Origin: Rallus limicola
Taxonomy: Eukaryota; Chordata; Aves; Gruiformes; Rallidae
Length of the DNA: 64,000 nucleotides
Reading direction: 5' to 3'
Assembly: GCA_022605955.1 (NCBI GenBank)
Contig: JAKCOZ010000020.1
Coordinates: 5,507,001-5,571,000, forward strand
Within the stretch, counting starts at the first letter, position 1. Each line of letters starts with the position of its first letter. Below, piece after piece: positions 62,126-64,000 of the stretch. Below the pieces are notes generated by a model that saw nothing but the letters and a program-made list of their open reading frames with translations, had not been told where the DNA came from and did not search any database. The position numbers and the translations under genes were made by a program.

Positions 62126-63613
62126 TCACTTCTTGACTTCTCCAAGATCTTCAATGCTATCATCATCCACCTTGGAAAAAAAGAAAAGGCCAAAACACAA
62201 CATATTAAGTATACTTTCTTTTTACATGTGTCACCCAATATTTGATACTGTTTAATTTTGCAGTATTTTAAGGTATTTTTAATAATATGACAGCAAGAGG
62301 GAATGCCTGAGTATTCTTCTATCAAGGAACAGTCCCGGTAGTGTCCACAGCAGCAGCACTACACAATTAGGGAGTTCATGTTCATGACAATGGAGGCAAC
62401 GCATGACTTCAAATTCAACCTCTCCCTAGCCTAATCATTCATAACAGGGAACCCAACAACTGTTCTATTATTTTTTGCACAACAATCTGCACTGACAAAG
62501 ATTAAACCCTTCTCCAAAATCACTGGACAGTCACAGGCTCTCATGGAAAACTAGAGTTCCAAGAGAAGAAAGGGTTGTTTACCTCTGGCCACTTCTCCTG
62601 GATCACATCGATAATGTCATCCGTAAAATCCCCCTGAATGATGATTTCGTCTTCTCCTGTTACTGAGGCACCGCAGGAAAATTTCTGAGCAAAGAACCTT
62701 TGTGCTTCCTTAAGATCAATTTCTGTTGACAGGAAAATGGACAGCCACTGTCAGAACAGTATGTTCTCAAGTTGAAAACCAAAAACCTTCTCTTAACCAG
62801 TGACAAAACTAGTAGCAGTTTACAGTTGAAGTTTTGCTATGGTTTCCATTGAAACCACAAGTCAGTTGTTCTCATAGGTAAACAAAAAGACACTCTACAA
62901 AGCCAAGCAACGCAACGTGACAGATCTTGTTAATACAACTGAAGTTACAACTTCCCTTTTTAACACAATTCAGGATCAATGTGTGAAGGAAGATGTTGTC
63001 GTAGTTGCAAACACCAAGTGGCTGTTTGCAGCTGAACCAAAACTACATAGGACAGTTACTACTTTGGTAACGATTTGATTGCCTTCTAGAAAGGCACTGA
63101 AAGCCTTACTTCATCAGTCTCAAGAATAAGCAAAAATAAATGTCAATGACATATTTACAAGTTTGATTGAAATAAACATCCTTTTGGAAATAAACATCTT
63201 TATAATTCAAGGCAGTAGACTACTCCAAAGTCTAACAAGTGGACTGCTATGGGAAGGTCGGTTCAAAAACAACCCAACAGCCTGTAACCCCATTTGTTTG
63301 CAAACACTGTGGAAATAAAGACTTCAATATTATGACTGAGGGCAGACGGTGTACCTTTGGCATGCTTTGGAACTGCTACAAGCACGGTGAGACTTTCACC
63401 TTGTACAGATGGAAGCGGATCACTCGATGTAATACCAGTATCATGAAGTTAAAGGCAAGCACATCTAAACCCAACAAAAACCCAGTAACAACTCACCAAA
63501 CGTTGCAAGGCCACATACTCTTGTGACGTATTTTTTCTTTGCTCTAGGAATTTTAGCTATTGTAACTTTCTGCGGTACAGTCTTCTTTTTCTGTTTTATC
63601 TGACCTCTTCCAC
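62126..63613 (-). CDS. DENR: DENR, density-regulated re-initiation protein, C-terminal half (partial)
   Basis: Three exons are visible: 63497-63613, 62583-62722 and 62126-62170 (with the TGA stop), giving about the last 100 residues of a protein of about 198. DENR forms a heterodimer with MCTS1, binds the 40S ribosome, removes deacylated tRNA after termination and promotes re-initiation after upstream open reading frames. The first visible exon encodes the lysine-rich linker [15 protein letters not shown] and the start of the SUI1/eIF1-like domain ([18 protein letters not shown]). The second has the rest of SUI1 ([20 protein letters not shown] and [14 protein letters not shown]). The last encodes [14 protein letters not shown]. 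Near-identity to the human protein as I recall it makes this call secure. The N-terminal exons lie beyond 64000. Confidence 0.97.
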
Positions 63614-64000
63614 CTTTAAAACAGAGTATAAGGTTACATAATTAGTTAGAAGGAGTCATACTTAATCAAAAAAAGCATAAAAGGTCAGATTTCAACCCTA
63701 TAAACGACACTGTTATCTGTGTTGGTAAACAAAAATAGGTTTTGCAGATTGTCCCACACTGAGGTTTTTTAATTATTATTTAAGAAAGTTTCCATGTCAT
63801 TGAGCTAACAACATGCACACACTGAATGTGCCTTCAAGTAGAGCTTACACAGCAGAACCCCACTATAATTGTCAAAAAAGGGCTTTCCCCCCACATTTTA
63901 CTAATCACTGCATTTGGTGTATACATTTAACCCCTCTTTCAGGAATTTGTCTTTGGTTGCAATCCTGGGTACAAACTGTTGATGTGCTTCAGGAATTTAA
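63614..64000 (-). other. DENR: DENR intron, continues past the window
   Basis: The acceptor (TTTTAAAG) of the first visible DENR exon adjoins. No earlier exon was found before the window edge. Confidence 0.7.

Overview
This is a 64 kb piece of a vertebrate nuclear genome, almost certainly from a bird. The signs are compact introns with GT-AG boundaries, CpG-island promoters, CR1 LINE fragments as the recognisable interspersed repeat (no Alu, B1 or L1), and four protein genes in the order and orientation known from human 12q24.31. No species can be named from the sequence alone. Gene identities rest on my recall of the human proteins; no search was run.

Layout. 1-3290: gene-free flank. 3290-4520: CpG island and promoter of VPS37B, which runs on the + strand in four coding exons (3721-15013) with a long 3' UTR. 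18.8-23.6 kb: convergent intergenic space holding a decayed CR1 LINE and a probable 632-bp solo LTR. 23.6-44.2 kb: HIP1R on the - strand, 32 coding exons giving 1060 residues, with a second CR1 in intron 5 and a CpG island at exon 1. 45.85-60.7 kb: CCDC62 on the - strand, at least 11 firm coding exons plus an unresolved terminal exon, starting in a CpG island. 61.9-64 kb: the last three coding exons of DENR on the - strand; the rest of DENR lies beyond the window. DENR, CCDC62 and HIP1R are thus tandem and VPS37B is convergent with them.

The genes do not form one pathway. VPS37B (ESCRT-I) and HIP1R (clathrin and actin adaptor) both act in endosomal and endocytic trafficking. DENR acts in translation re-initiation and ribosome recycling. 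CCDC62 is a coiled-coil protein described in mammals as a nuclear-receptor coactivator with a testis role. I found no undescribed multi-gene system. The most interesting items are a perfect 15-bp hairpin inside a CR1 copy that looks like a template-switch mutation, both C-terminal LXXLL motifs of CCDC62 being altered, an unresolved reading frame at the CCDC62 C-terminus, and a probable solo LTR with target-site duplication.

Exon coordinates were worked out by hand from splice sites and reading phase. For HIP1R, VPS37B, the visible part of DENR and the first 11 exons of CCDC62, exon lengths, phases and protein homology agree throughout.
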